Shown here in pieces: positions 1 to 8,134 of a DNA stretch of 32,604 nt (its first letter is position 1; every line of letters starts with the position of its first letter). Origin of the DNA: Verrucomicrobiota bacterium. Lineage in GTDB: Bacteria; Verrucomicrobiota; Verrucomicrobiia; JABWAM01. The translations under genes were made by a program, and so were the position numbers. The notes beneath the pieces were generated by a model. The model did no database searches. It saw only the letters and a list, made by a program, of their open reading frames with translations, and was not told the DNA's origin. The stretch covers positions 1-32,604 of the forward strand of contig JACQHZ010000349.1 in the NCBI GenBank assembly GCA_016198745.1. The letters run 5' to 3'.

Positions 1-34
1 AACCGTTGAACCGTGAACCTGGAACCGTTGAACC
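1..34. repeat. Short direct repeat at window edge
   Basis: The 12-base word AACCGTTGAACC occurs at 1-12 and again at 23-34, separated by ten bases that partly repeat the same word. It lies in non-coding sequence at the window edge, so its full extent cannot be seen. It looks like a simple intergenic repeat and has no assigned function. Confidence 0.5.
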
Positions 35-103
35 ATGCCTGATTTTCATTGAAACCATCGCGAAGTGTGCGATTCTCCTGGTTTAAGGCAAGGTTTTGTT
101 TGA

Positions 104-139
104 TTGACAACCCGTGTTGTCTTTTGGTTGATTACAACC
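104..139 (+). promoter_or_regulatory. Possible promoter/operator with two short palindromes
   Basis: A TTGACA hexamer at 104-109 is a good -35 match, but no convincing -10 follows at the usual spacing. Two small palindromes overlap or follow it: ACAAC-4-GTTGT at 107-120 and GGTTG-4-CAACC at 126-139, with centres 19 bases apart. Paired palindromes of this sort suit a dimeric regulator such as a LacI-type repressor, and a LacI-type remnant lies 4.8 kb downstream. The sites precede the importer genes, so control of sugar uptake is a reasonable but unproven guess. Confidence 0.25.
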
Positions 140-176
140 TTCCGCACAGTCTTTGATACACGCACTCGCAAATCTT

Positions 177-344
177 ATGTCAGCGGCATCCGTTTACGAT
201 CCCGGGGAGTTTCACCTCCTGTTCGGCTACGACCCGACGTACTGGCGGGGCCTGCGGAAGCACGGTTTGATTCGGCATTCGAGAAATTATATCGAGATTA
301 AAGTCGGTCCGGGTGGTCTGTTGGTGCTGGAATTCGAAACCTGA
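177..344 (+). CDS. Small hypothetical protein upstream of importer
   Basis: A 55-codon frame starts at ATG 177 (an in-frame TTG at 153 would add eight residues) and stops 22 bases before the importer gene. The product is rich in aromatic and charged residues (YDPGEFHLLFGYDPTYW and GPGGLLVLEFE), which looks like folded protein rather than random translation. No family was recognised. It may be a genuine small protein, or the C-terminal remnant of a larger one, because no signal peptide or membrane segment is present. No clear ribosome binding site precedes ATG 177. Confidence 0.3.
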   Translation: MSAASVYDPGEFHLLFGYDPTYWRGLRKHGLIRHSRNYIEIKVGPGGLLVLEFET

Positions 345-366
345 ATCGACTGGAGTTTATTTCAGA

Positions 367-2766
367 ATGATGCTCTCGCGGTTCAGTTTGCCGGTCTTCA
401 CGCTGGGTTGTTGCCTCAGCGCCGCAATGCTGTTCGCAGACCCGGGTCGCTCCGAACCCATCACCGTCAAGGTCTTCGAGCTTCCCTACAAAGGCGGGAC
501 ACGTCCCGAGGATCTTGCGCGGTACCGCATCCTAGAACGGTTTCAGGAACTTCATCCAAACATCAATCTCGAACCTGCCAGCGCGCTCCAGATCGAGGGC
601 GTTGGCATGGACGCAGCGCCGCTGATGTCGATCGCAGGCGGGACGTCGCCCGACATCATCTACGTCAACTTTCGCCAATCGGACACCTACATCAGGCAGG
701 GCTTCCTTTACCCGCTCGACGAGTACGTTGACAACATGCCAAGGGAGGAACTCGCTGATCGCGTGCCACCTGCGGTCATGCCCGTCATCCACCGGGAAGG
801 ACCGGGCGGCACCCATTACTGGGCCATGCCGATGGGCGTCGGCGCAGGCGTGATGTTTTATCGGCGCGACTTGTTCATTGCCGCCGGTCTCGATCCAAAC
901 CGTCCGCCGACCGATTGGGACGAGCTGCGCGATGTGGCGCGGAAAGTCGCCGACCCCACACGGGGCATTTGCGGGCTGGGTTTCCTTACCGGACAGGCGG
1001 CCTCGTGGGGTGTGTATTCCTATTTCTGCAGCGGCGGCGTGGAAGTCGTAAAGCAGCTTCCTGACAGCGAATGGCGCGCGGCCTTCGATTCGCCCGAGGC
1101 GGTCACGACATTCGAATTTATCGATGATTTGCAGAAGGAGAAGGTGACGCGCAACGGGGTGACGGGGACGCTGGCCTATCGCGGCGCTGATCTCTACGAG
1201 AAATGGCGCGACGGGAAGGTGGCGATCATGTTCGAGGCGTTGCGCGCGGGGTACTTGTCGAATCTCAATCCGCAGTTGATCGGCGTCGCGCCCGTGCCGA
1301 AAGGGCCGACGGGCAGGTCCAGTTCCGAGGTCAACGCGGGGATGATGGGCCTGTTCGCGGGACAGAAGGACAAGCGTGTGCGGGACGCAGCGTGGGAATG
1401 GATCCGGTTCTATGACGGCCCGGAGGCGCGGCGGATTTTTACGCAGACGATGGTCGAGCAAGGCGCTTGGCGGATGATCGATCCGCGATGGCTGAAGGCG
1501 TACGGATTCCCGTCGTTGGCGAAGCTCACGACGCCGGGATTGCTTGAAGCATTCGAGGAGGCCCTGGCCAACGGCACGCCCGAGCCGTACGGCAAGAACT
1601 GTCAATTCGTGTATCCGTACCTGACCAAGCCGATGGAGCAGATATTCTTCTTCGACTTCAGAGGCATGAGCCGCGCGCAACGGCGGGCGAAGATTCAGGA
1701 ATGTTTGACCGACGCCGTGCGGGAAACAAACGAGAAGATGATCGGCCTCGTCCCTGAGCCTGTCCGCAAGAAACGAAACGCCGTGGGCTGGATGGTCGTC
1801 GCGTTTGCGGCGGCGGGCTTCTCGCTGCTTGTGCGCAGTGTCTTTCAATGGACAAGCGGCGTGCGGACTTTCGCCGCGGAAGGCAGGGCGGCATACAAAG
1901 ATCGGCTCGCCCTTGCGCTCATCGCACCGGCGCTGCTGCTGATCTTGATGTGGGCCTATTACCCGCTGGTGCGCGGCTCGCTGATGGCGTTTCAAAACTA
2001 CAACGTCATGGGCGGCTCGCCCTGGGTGGGCATCAGCAACTTTGCCGACGTCCTCTACGACGGAATCTTTTGGATGTCGCTGAAGAACGCCGCCGTCTTT
2101 TGTGCGCTGTGGATGCTGATGGGTTTTCTGCCGCCCGTTTGCCTGGCGGTGATCCTCCAGGAAATCCCTGCCGGAAAGATTCTGTTTCGCGTCCTGTTCT
2201 ACCTGCCCGCCGTGGTGTCGGGCGTGGTGATCCTGTTCATGTGGCGCGCCATTTACGACCCGTCCCCTGCGGGCATTCTGAACAAGATTCTCGGCTGCGT
2301 CGGCGTGCCTGCGCAAACGTGGTTGCAGGACCCGAAGCTGGCGATGTTCTGCGTTGTGTTCCCGATGGCGTGGGCAAACCTCGGCCCTGGCTGCATCATC
2401 TATCTTGCGGCGCTCAAGGGTGTGCCCGACGAACTCTATGAGGCGTCGGACATGGATGGCGCGACGTTCTTCGGCAAACTGCGCTACATCGTGTTGCCGT
2501 ATCTCAAGCCGTTGCTGGTGATCAACGCCGTGGGCGCGTTCATCGGAGGTTTCAAGTCAGGCGACGCGGTCCTGGCCATGACGGGCGGCGGACCGAACTT
2601 CGCCACGCACGTGGTGGGCTATGAAATCTGGCAACGCAGCTTCCTGTATCTCAAGTTCGGCCACGGCACGGCGATGGCTTGGATTCTCGGCATCCTGCTC
2701 CTCGCTTTCACGGCCTACCAACTCAGAATCCTGAACAAGGTCGAATTTCGCACCGCGAATCGCTAA
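367..2766 (+). CDS. Sugar ABC importer: binding protein fused to MalF-type permease
   Basis: This encodes a 799-residue fusion for carbohydrate uptake (CUT1 class). Residues 1-28 look like a signal peptide. Residues about 30-430 form an extracellular solute-binding domain (GGTSPDIIYVNFRQSDTYIR, then MPMGVGAGVMFYRRDLF). A membrane helix at about 473-494 (WMVVAFAAAGFSLLV) returns the chain to the membrane and is followed by a six-helix MalF-type permease. Its ATPase-docking EAA loop (EASDMDGATFFGKLRYIVLP) lies at about 691-710. The start was placed at ATG 367, with GGAG at 352-355, because the frame upstream of it adds a non-signal, cysteine/tryptophan-rich stretch. It is followed by its MalG-type partner. 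No ATPase gene is nearby, so a shared MsmX/MalK-like ATPase must serve it. Tethering the binding protein to the permease is a fusion known in some Verrucomicrobiota. The sugar transported cannot be read from sequence. A close paralogue lies at 18462-20849. Confidence 0.9.
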   Translation: MMLSRFSLPVFTLGCCLSAAMLFADPGRSEPITVKVFELPYKGGTRPEDLARYRILERFQELHPNINLEPASALQIEGVGMDAAPLMSIAGGTSPDIIYVNFRQSDTYIRQGFLYPLDEYVDNMPREELADRVPPAVMPVIHREGPGGTHYWAMPMGVGAGVMFYRRDLFIAAGLDPNRPPTDWDELRDVARKVADPTRGICGLGFLTGQAASWGVYSYFCSGGVEVVKQLPDSEWRAAFDSPEAVTTFEFIDDLQKEKVTRNGVTGTLAYRGADLYEKWRDGKVAIMFEALRAGYLSNLNPQLIGVAPVPKGPTGRSSSEVNAGMMGLFAGQKDKRVRDAAWEWIRFYDGPEARRIFTQTMVEQGAWRMIDPRWLKAYGFPSLAKLTTPGLLEAFEEALANGTPEPYGKNCQFVYPYLTKPMEQIFFFDFRGMSRAQRRAKIQECLTDAVRETNEKMIGLVPEPVRKKRNAVGWMVVAFAAAGFSLLVRSVFQWTSGVRTFAAEGRAAYKDRLALALIAPALLLILMWAYYPLVRGSLMAFQNYNVMGGSPWVGISNFADVLYDGIFWMSLKNAAVFCALWMLMGFLPPVCLAVILQEIPAGKILFRVLFYLPAVVSGVVILFMWRAIYDPSPAGILNKILGCVGVPAQTWLQDPKLAMFCVVFPMAWANLGPGCIIYLAALKGVPDELYEASDMDGATFFGKLRYIVLPYLKPLLVINAVGAFIGGFKSGDAVLAMTGGGPNFATHVVGYEIWQRSFLYLKFGHGTAMAWILGILLLAFTAYQLRILNKVEFRTANR

Positions 2767-2933
2767 GGCGATTCGCGAAGTTCGAAATTAGAAATTTGAA
2801 ACAAAAAGCTTGGAAAATCAGAGTGAAATCCAGCAACAAGATTCTGGCTCATGATGTCCACCGTAAAAGAGGGAATCACCCGCCTTCAACTTCTAACTTC
2901 TAATTTAAAATTTCTCACTTCCCTCCTCCCCCA
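2767..2933. repeat. Intergenic inverted repeat between importer genes
   Basis: The 167-base gap between the two permease genes is AT-rich and holds an imperfect inverted repeat: AAATTAGAAATT at 2785-2796 pairs with AACTTCTAATTT at 2895-2906 (11 of 12 positions). The arms are about 100 bases apart. The segment looks non-coding. It could lower read-through so that the two permease genes are expressed unequally, but nothing in the sequence proves this. No Shine-Dalgarno box precedes the next start; the bases before it are a pyrimidine run. Confidence 0.35.
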
Positions 2934-4793
2934 ATGCCCATTCTTAGTCCAATCCAACGACGTTCCCCTCGCGGTCGCCTGCTGATCACGACGATGTACA
3001 CCCTCCTCGTCGTCGGCGCGGCGTGGATGGTCTATCCGTTCCTGCTCATGCTGAGCGGGTCCCTCAAGAGCGACGTGGACATCCGCCAGTTCGACGTTGT
3101 GCCCCGGTTTTTATACGACGACGCGGCGCTGTTTCGGAAGTTCGAGGAACAACGATATTGGACGCTCGACAGCTTCACCGTCGCGACGCGTTACCACGAC
3201 GCGCAAGGCCAGCCGCTGTATGCCTTCGAGTTCCTGAATCCGCCGAATCCGCCGCCCGCCGCACTGATGCGGGATTGGGACGGATTCCTGCAGCAGAGGA
3301 ATTCCTGGCCGCGGCACTTTACCACGCTCGGACACGCCGTCGCCTACCACACGGTGTCGGAACTGGGCATCAAACATCAGCGTCACCTGTGGCAGACGTT
3401 TCCCGACCGTCCGCGCGGGAACTTCGGTTTCTGGATTCCCGGTGAAGCGTGGTTCGTGCGAACGTATCAGCCGTCGGCGGACGACCTGGGCAGGGCGTAC
3501 CAGGAGTTCAGAAAGGGCCTGCCCGCCCGTTATTTCATCCCGAACAGCATGGATGGCCAGTTCCTCTTCACGTATCTGCCTGCCGTCTATGGCTCGAACG
3601 CGGGGGCCGCGAAGAAGCTGAACCAAAAATGGGGCACGCACTATGCGACGCTCTACGGCGTCACAATCAGTCCGACGCCACCCACGCAACCCGCCCAACG
3701 CGAGGACTGGTGGAACTTCGTGCGCGAAAGTCTCTCCATTCGATTTATCAAGTTCGATCCGGACCTGCACCCGGCCTATGCGGATTACCTGCGCGCGCGG
3801 TACGGCAACATGGCGAATTTGAACAAGGTCTATTGCGCCTCGTATTCCGCGTGGAATGAAATCCAATTCCCTTCCAGCGACGCGCCCGCCGCCGCCCAGG
3901 GCGACTTGCAGAGTTTTCTCCAAACGCTGCCGACGCCCACGGGAATCTCCCTCGATGCGCCGGATTTCCGCTGGCGCGCCTTCCTCCGCGAGAAGTACGC
4001 GGGTAAAATCAACGAGTTCAACCGGTCCTGCCAGACGAGCTACGCTTCGTTTGATGACATCGGCATGCCGCTCCTGGCCTATGACTGGAGCATCGTGATG
4101 AAAAACAAGCGCGAGATACGATGGGAACTGGCGACGCGCAACTATCGAGCGGCGTGGTCGTATCTCTCCCTGCAGGGCCGGGCGTTCCAGAACACGCTCC
4201 TCTTCTGCGCGCTCAACATCCTGACCGCCCTCATCGTCAACCCGATCGCTGCGTATGCCATGTCGCGTTTCCAGCCGCGTTGGGGCTACCATGCGCTGTT
4301 CTTTCTTATGGCAACGATGGCGTTTCCAGGCGAAGTGACTCAGATTCCCGCCTTCCTGATGCTGCGCGATCTGGGCATGCTCAATTCCTTTGCCGCACTC
4401 ATCATCCCTGCCGCGGCGAACGGTTACTCCATCTTTCTTCTGAAAGGATTTTTCGACAGCTTGCCCAAGGAACTGTACGAGTCGGCGACACTGGATGGCG
4501 CGAGCGAACTGCGCATTTTCACCGCGATCACAATGCCCTTGTCCGCGCCAATCCTGGCCGTCATCGCGCTGGGCGCGTTCACAGCGGCCTACGGAGCGTT
4601 CATGTTCGCATTGCTCGTCTGCCAGAAGCAATCGATGTGGACGCTGATGGTGTTCATTTATCAGCTCCAGCAATACTACGGGACGCCCATCATTTTCGCG
4701 TCGCTCGCCATGGCTGCCATCCCCACGCTGCTGGTGTTTTTGTTCTGTCAGAACATCATTCTGCGCGGCATTGTCATCCCAGTGGAAAAATGA
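2934..4793 (+). CDS. MalG-type sugar ABC permease with giant periplasmic insertion
   Basis: This is the second membrane subunit of the importer, 619 residues against roughly 280 for a normal MalG. Helix 1 is at about 17-42 (LLVVGAAWMVYPFLLML). Residues about 60-395 form a large periplasmic insertion between helix 1 and helix 2. The remaining helices start at about 418, and the EAA loop (LYESATLDGASELRIFTAIT) is at about 512-531, as expected for docking an ATPase. The insertion contains three loosely similar segments, at about 226-247, 282-312 and 344-378, each with an N..W/Y...Y pattern (AKKLNQKWGTHYATLYGV; YLRARYGNMANLNKVY; FLREKYAGKINEFNR). These resemble the 'RYG..LN..W....W..I' motif of GH42-type glycosidases. 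The insertion may contact the substrate or the tethered binding protein. That role is inferred; the permease assignment is firm. Confidence 0.88.
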   Translation: MPILSPIQRRSPRGRLLITTMYTLLVVGAAWMVYPFLLMLSGSLKSDVDIRQFDVVPRFLYDDAALFRKFEEQRYWTLDSFTVATRYHDAQGQPLYAFEFLNPPNPPPAALMRDWDGFLQQRNSWPRHFTTLGHAVAYHTVSELGIKHQRHLWQTFPDRPRGNFGFWIPGEAWFVRTYQPSADDLGRAYQEFRKGLPARYFIPNSMDGQFLFTYLPAVYGSNAGAAKKLNQKWGTHYATLYGVTISPTPPTQPAQREDWWNFVRESLSIRFIKFDPDLHPAYADYLRARYGNMANLNKVYCASYSAWNEIQFPSSDAPAAAQGDLQSFLQTLPTPTGISLDAPDFRWRAFLREKYAGKINEFNRSCQTSYASFDDIGMPLLAYDWSIVMKNKREIRWELATRNYRAAWSYLSLQGRAFQNTLLFCALNILTALIVNPIAAYAMSRFQPRWGYHALFFLMATMAFPGEVTQIPAFLMLRDLGMLNSFAALIIPAAANGYSIFLLKGFFDSLPKELYESATLDGASELRIFTAITMPLSAPILAVIALGAFTAAYGAFMFALLVCQKQSMWTLMVFIYQLQQYYGTPIIFASLAMAAIPTLLVFLFCQNIILRGIVIPVEK

Positions 4794-4909
4794 GGCCATG
4801 AACATCCTTTGCGGCACGCTCACTGTATTGAGCGTTGTCCAAAAGTTATTGCTCACAGGAAAGGATTCGGGGTTAGACGGCTCCCCGATGTTGCAACAAA
4901 GATGAACAC

Positions 4910-5293
4910 TTGTTCATTTTCTATTTGCTTTTTCCGTGGAAGACTGATGACGATCCGGCGGAACTCTGGCGGCAAATCGCGGCTTTGAAACCCCGCCCGA
5001 CGGCGATTTTTTCATACAGCGACGAACTGGCGGTGGGATTGCTGCGAGCCATTCGCGTCGCGGGATTGAGTGTGCCCGACGACGTGGCCATCGTGACCCA
5101 AAGCAACACGCGTCTGACGCGCATCGCCGAAGTGCCTTTGACCGTTGTGGACGGCGACAGTCGCGGCGTGGCGGCGGCCGCGGTGGAAAGTCTTTTGGAA
5201 CAAGTCCAGCATCCCCTTGCGCCGCGCCGCCGCGTGCTGAGAAAACCGGTTCTGCTCGCGCGCGAATCGAGCGGAGAAAGGAGAAGCCTCTGA
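4910..5293 (+). pseudogene. C-terminal fragment of a LacI-family regulator
   Basis: The frame encodes only the last third of a LacI/GalR-type sugar-responsive repressor. The segment [20 protein letters not shown], followed by [12 protein letters not shown] and LARESSG, matches the end of the periplasmic-binding-protein-like effector domain. The N-terminal helix-turn-helix and most of the sugar-binding core are missing. Homology begins at about 4950, and the codons before it (FIFYLLFPWK) do not fit the family. No upstream frame supplies the lost part, so this is a truncated remnant rather than a simple frameshift. The preceding 116 bases hold only a doubtful 35-codon frame (4798-4905). Its position behind an importer suggests it was once the importer's regulator. 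Confidence 0.75.
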
Positions 5294-5301
5294 GCAGTGA
5301 G

Positions 5302-5365
5302 CAGTCATCAGTAACCAGTCACGACGGTCTTCCGTCTCAACTGATTACTAAAAAACTGATGACTG
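5302..5365. repeat. Inverted repeat overlapping pseudopilin start
   Basis: CAGTCATCAGT at 5302-5312 is the exact reverse complement of ACTGATGACTG at 5355-5365, with a 42-base loop. The surrounding bases consist of many CAGT/ACTG units on both sides. The right arm contains the ATG chosen for the next gene (5359), so folding of the transcript could hide that start. Confidence 0.5.
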
Positions 5366-6102
5366 ATGATTGTTCACTGATCACTCGCCGTTCCGCCTTC
5401 ACCCTCATCGAACTACTGGTGGTGATCGCCATCATCAGCATCCTCGCGGCGCTGCTCACGCCGGCGTTGTCGTCAGCGCGTGAGACGGCGCGGCGCGCCG
5501 CGTGCATGAACAATTTGAAGCAGGTCGGCACAGGCGCGTTGCTCTATGCGAACGACAACCGCGACTTGTTGCCCCTGTTTGGCGGATTTGATCCCAACGG
5601 CAGTTACGTCCTGGACTATTGCTGGGCGGGCATGATTGATCCCTACCTTTCCGGGAAACCGCTCGATCCATTCCCCGGCAGGGGGTACAGCCGGGTCTTC
5701 CTGTGTCCTTCCGACCGGGAAAGCATTGACCGCGTCGGGCCATCCGGTTTGATCTACTGGGACCGCATCTCCTACGGCATCTCCTTTTGGCTCTACAACA
5801 ACCCGACTCCGGGCGGGGGTGTTTCCATCCCCAAGGTTTCAAATTCATCGCAGACCCTTTACCTTTCCGAACACCGAAAGTTCCTGCCGCTCGACAGCTA
5901 CTCCTTATATCCTGCTCTCTATCCCCAAAACACCGATCGCTCGGCCCCGGCTGGACGGGCACGAGCCAGCAAACCGAGTGTGGCGAGTTCACTTGGGACA
6001 GCTTTCCACCTCTCACGTCCGGTAAAACCCCGCCGGTGCTTCAGCGTCTCTGCCGTCAACTCATGCGCGCGCGCGCCGACTGCTTTGGCGTGCCGCATTT
6101 GA
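5359..6102 (+). CDS. Truncated type II secretion-like pseudopilin
   Basis: The N-terminus is a class III prepilin signal: a short basic leader, processing before [20 protein letters not shown], and Glu at mature position 5. It is followed by the usual [19 protein letters not shown] helix and a LFLCPSD-type segment (here FLCPSDRES). These proteins are abundant in PVC bacteria and sit in the inner membrane or periplasm. The normal end, a glycine-rich H..DG motif, is absent. After about residue 195 (nucleotide 5945) the translation becomes Arg/Ser/Pro-rich and matches the wrong frame of the next gene fragment. The gene therefore appears cut at about 5945. It is probably non-functional, although the membrane anchor is intact. 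A complete relative lies at 15348-16124. Confidence 0.7.
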   Translation: MTDDCSLITRRSAFTLIELLVVIAIISILAALLTPALSSARETARRAACMNNLKQVGTGALLYANDNRDLLPLFGGFDPNGSYVLDYCWAGMIDPYLSGKPLDPFPGRGYSRVFLCPSDRESIDRVGPSGLIYWDRISYGISFWLYNNPTPGGGVSIPKVSNSSQTLYLSEHRKFLPLDSYSLYPALYPQNTDRSAPAGRARASKPSVASSLGTAFHLSRPVKPRRCFSVSAVNSCARAPTALACRI

Positions 6103-6542
6103 GCATGGCGGCGTTCTATCGGCTGGACGGCTTGCTGTTCCAGTTCGGCACGCAACAGGGACGGCGTGATGCGTTCGAGGTTTTGCAACGGCTGCGCCGC
6201 CGCTTCGCGCGCCTGCGGTTGGGAAGGCCCCATGCCCGTCGGCTGCTCGCGACAATGGACTTCGTGATCGCCTACGAGCGGATCAAACGGCTCATGGATT
6301 CGCGCGGACGTCTGGCCGCGCAACAGGCGCTTCTTCGCCAGGCCGGGAGCGAAAACCTTCGTCCCGATCCGCGCCTTGTGGCCAGCTACAAAAAAAACGT
6401 TGCAGAAGCGGATCGGTTCTGGAAGATCGTGTTCAAGGCGCACGCCGCGCGGCTGGACACCCGCAGCGACCTCGGCAACCTCGCCATCATCAACGTGAAG
6501 GCGTACCATGCCTGGAAGAAATTCCGGGGTTGGAAGGCCTGA
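5950..6542 (+). pseudogene. 5'-truncated gene fragment, unknown family
   Basis: A protein-like frame runs from about 5950 to the stop at 6542, but its upstream extension is simply the pseudopilin read in another frame. The credible part (from [11 protein letters not shown] to the end KAYHAWKKFRGWKA) is helical and rich in Arg, Leu and Ala, about 190 residues. It is vaguely reminiscent of the helical tail of large glycosidase-like proteins, but no family was recognised. The stop lies 23 bases before the next start, so it was probably the previous gene of that operon. The start and N-terminal part are missing, hence the pseudogene call. Confidence 0.5.
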
Positions 6543-6565
6543 AATTATCGTGAAAGGAACATCCT

Positions 6566-7609
6566 ATGGTTGAAATTCAGTTGAAAGGCGCACCCGCTCA
6601 AATCGGGTTGGCGCGCGGACGACAACTCAAGTACGCCATCCAACTGGCGAGCGAACATTGGGGGCCGGGGCACACGCATCAATACTCGCGCAAGGAAGCG
6701 CATGCCTACGGGCGGCGCATGGCCAGGGACATGGCGCAACGCTGTCCGCAATTGATGGAGGAAATCCTCGCCACGGGCAAGGGCGCGGAAATGTCCGAGG
6801 ACGACATTTGCGCCTACGCCTTCCGTTGCTGGAACGCGTTGTCCGACCATCCCGCGACGCTCGCGTGTTACAACTTCGCGGCGCACGACTCGAAACGCGG
6901 TCCGGTCATTGCGGGCGTGCTCGAAGATTCGCCGCCGTTTTATCTGCTCGAAACCGTGCGGCCCAAGAGCGGCCACGCCTTTTACGGCGTGACGTGGGCG
7001 GGCATGGCGTGGGCGGGACGTTGCATCAACGAAAAGGGCCTCGCCATGGGCCAGGCCTCGTCGTTCGCGGGAACACGGTTCGCCCCGGGCGCGCACAAGT
7101 TTCCGTTCGACCTCTATGCGCGGGTGTTTTACGCGCAACGCTGGGCGATCCAAAATGCGGCGACAGTGGACGAAGCAATCGATATCATCCGCGGTTTCGA
7201 GTGCGCGAGCGTGATCATGCTTGCCGACCGCAGCGGCAAGGTGGTCATCCTCGAAACGTGCGGCAAACTCCATGCCGTCCGCGCGCCCGACGAACTAGGC
7301 GTGCTCACGGGGGGCGTGTTTCTCGCGCCCGAATTGATCAAGGCGTTGATTGACCAGGGCGTCGCCCACGATTGGGAATGCGGTGTCCGCGCCAACCAGC
7401 GCGTCTCGGTGCATCTGCGGAAGGCGAAGGGCAAGACCACGATGGAATGGATGGCGAAGTACTTGCAGACCGAACGCGAAGACGGCGGCTGGTGTCACGA
7501 CGGCATGCAGAGCGCCACGATCGCCTGTCCGTCCACGGGCGAATTCTGGGTCAGCGGTTATCGGCCATGCGCCTGCGGATTCAGAAAATTCCGCGTCAAG
7601 GATCTTTGA
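6566..7609 (+). CDS. C45-family autoproteolytic Ntn hydrolase
   Basis: The 347-residue product resembles the acyl-coenzyme A:6-aminopenicillanic acid acyltransferase / C45 peptidase family. In that family an internal cysteine becomes the N-terminal nucleophile after self-cleavage and acts on amide bonds. The likely nucleophile is Cys101 (ATLACYNFAA). Downstream come the family's core beta strands and the NEKGLAMGQASS stretch, comparable to 'N..GL....'. A strong ribosome binding site, AAAGGA at 6553-6558, sits seven bases before ATG 6566. No signal peptide is visible, so it is probably cytoplasmic. The substrate is unknown. Its first codons (MVEIQLKGAPAQIGL) recur almost unchanged at 10406, marking a lost second copy. 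Confidence 0.7.
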   Translation: MVEIQLKGAPAQIGLARGRQLKYAIQLASEHWGPGHTHQYSRKEAHAYGRRMARDMAQRCPQLMEEILATGKGAEMSEDDICAYAFRCWNALSDHPATLACYNFAAHDSKRGPVIAGVLEDSPPFYLLETVRPKSGHAFYGVTWAGMAWAGRCINEKGLAMGQASSFAGTRFAPGAHKFPFDLYARVFYAQRWAIQNAATVDEAIDIIRGFECASVIMLADRSGKVVILETCGKLHAVRAPDELGVLTGGVFLAPELIKALIDQGVAHDWECGVRANQRVSVHLRKAKGKTTMEWMAKYLQTEREDGGWCHDGMQSATIACPSTGEFWVSGYRPCACGFRKFRVKDL

Positions 7610-7760
7610 CCACCAGTGAACCTGTGCGCGCCAGTGGCCGCTGCGATCAAACGGTCGTAGATTTGGCATTCGGATGGAAACTATCAGATTGTGATCTGCA
7701 CTGGCTCGCCGCCGGAATCGCCGTTTCACCAAAAGCCTTCATAAGCCGAATCAACTCATC

Positions 7761-7961
7761 ATGGACAAGATTGAAACAACGGAAGCAACCTGGCGCATCA
7801 CGGGCGGCAAACTCGTTTTGTGCGTGGACCGGAAAACCGGCTGCCTCTCCGAATTGACCATCACCGGCAAAAAGGAGTTCGTGTGGAGCAGGCATCCCGG
7901 TGATGTCACCGTGCGTGACGTTCGTTTGAATCAGACGTTTGGCCGCCGCACCAAGCCGTGA
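7761..7961 (+). pseudogene. N-terminal fragment, glycosidase-like
   Basis: A 66-codon frame begins MDKIETTEATWRITGG and continues with a beta-rich stretch (LVLCVDRKTGCLSELTI) of the kind found at the start of secreted or cytoplasmic glycoside hydrolases. It stops at 7961 after a short Arg/Lys tail that looks foreign. The gene body is missing and appears to have been lost at about 7945, where a different reading frame (the fragment at 7943-8134) takes over. No family assignment is possible from so short a piece. The 150 bases before it (7610-7760) hold nothing recognisable. Confidence 0.4.
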
Positions 7962-8134
7962 TCGCCACCCCGATGGGGCCGAAGCACATGAACGTCCAAT
8001 TGATCCGCGATTTGCTGGCGCGCGGCTGCGGCATGTGCGGGTATCTTTGGGGACCCGCACCCGCGTTCCGACCTCATCCGTTTTTTCAGAAGCAACTCGA
8101 AATCGTCCGCCAAATCTTCAAGGAACTGCCATGA
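7943..8134 (+). pseudogene. C-terminal fragment of unknown gene, coupled to next gene
   Basis: Reading the frame that ends at TGA 8132-8134 gives a protein-like tail (TPMGPKHMNVQLIRDLLARG, then CGMCGYLWGP, ending QIFKELP). It has no upstream start in this frame that makes sense; upstream codons belong to the neighbouring fragment. Its stop overlaps the ATG of the GH95-like gene as ATGA, the typical arrangement for translational coupling in an operon. This indicates that a complete gene once stood here and lost its 5' part at about 7945. The family was not recognised. Confidence 0.45.
8120..8124 (+). promoter_or_regulatory. Ribosome binding site deciding GH95-like start
   Basis: AAGGA lies six bases before ATG 8131. 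This, together with the ATGA overlap with the preceding fragment, fixes the start at 8131 rather than at an upstream in-frame codon at 7939, which would add 64 residues of unrelated sequence. Confidence 0.75.

Noticed and set aside
532-2316. Long open frame on the - strand opposite the first importer fusion
   Set aside because: His/Arg/Gln-rich antisense of a well-supported transporter gene; same for the frame at 3111-4856 opposite the MalG gene.
7939-8130. N-terminal extension of the GH95-like gene
   Set aside because: The 64 extra residues are Arg/Pro-rich read-out of the preceding fragment in another frame; the ribosome binding site at 8120-8124 fixes the start at 8131.
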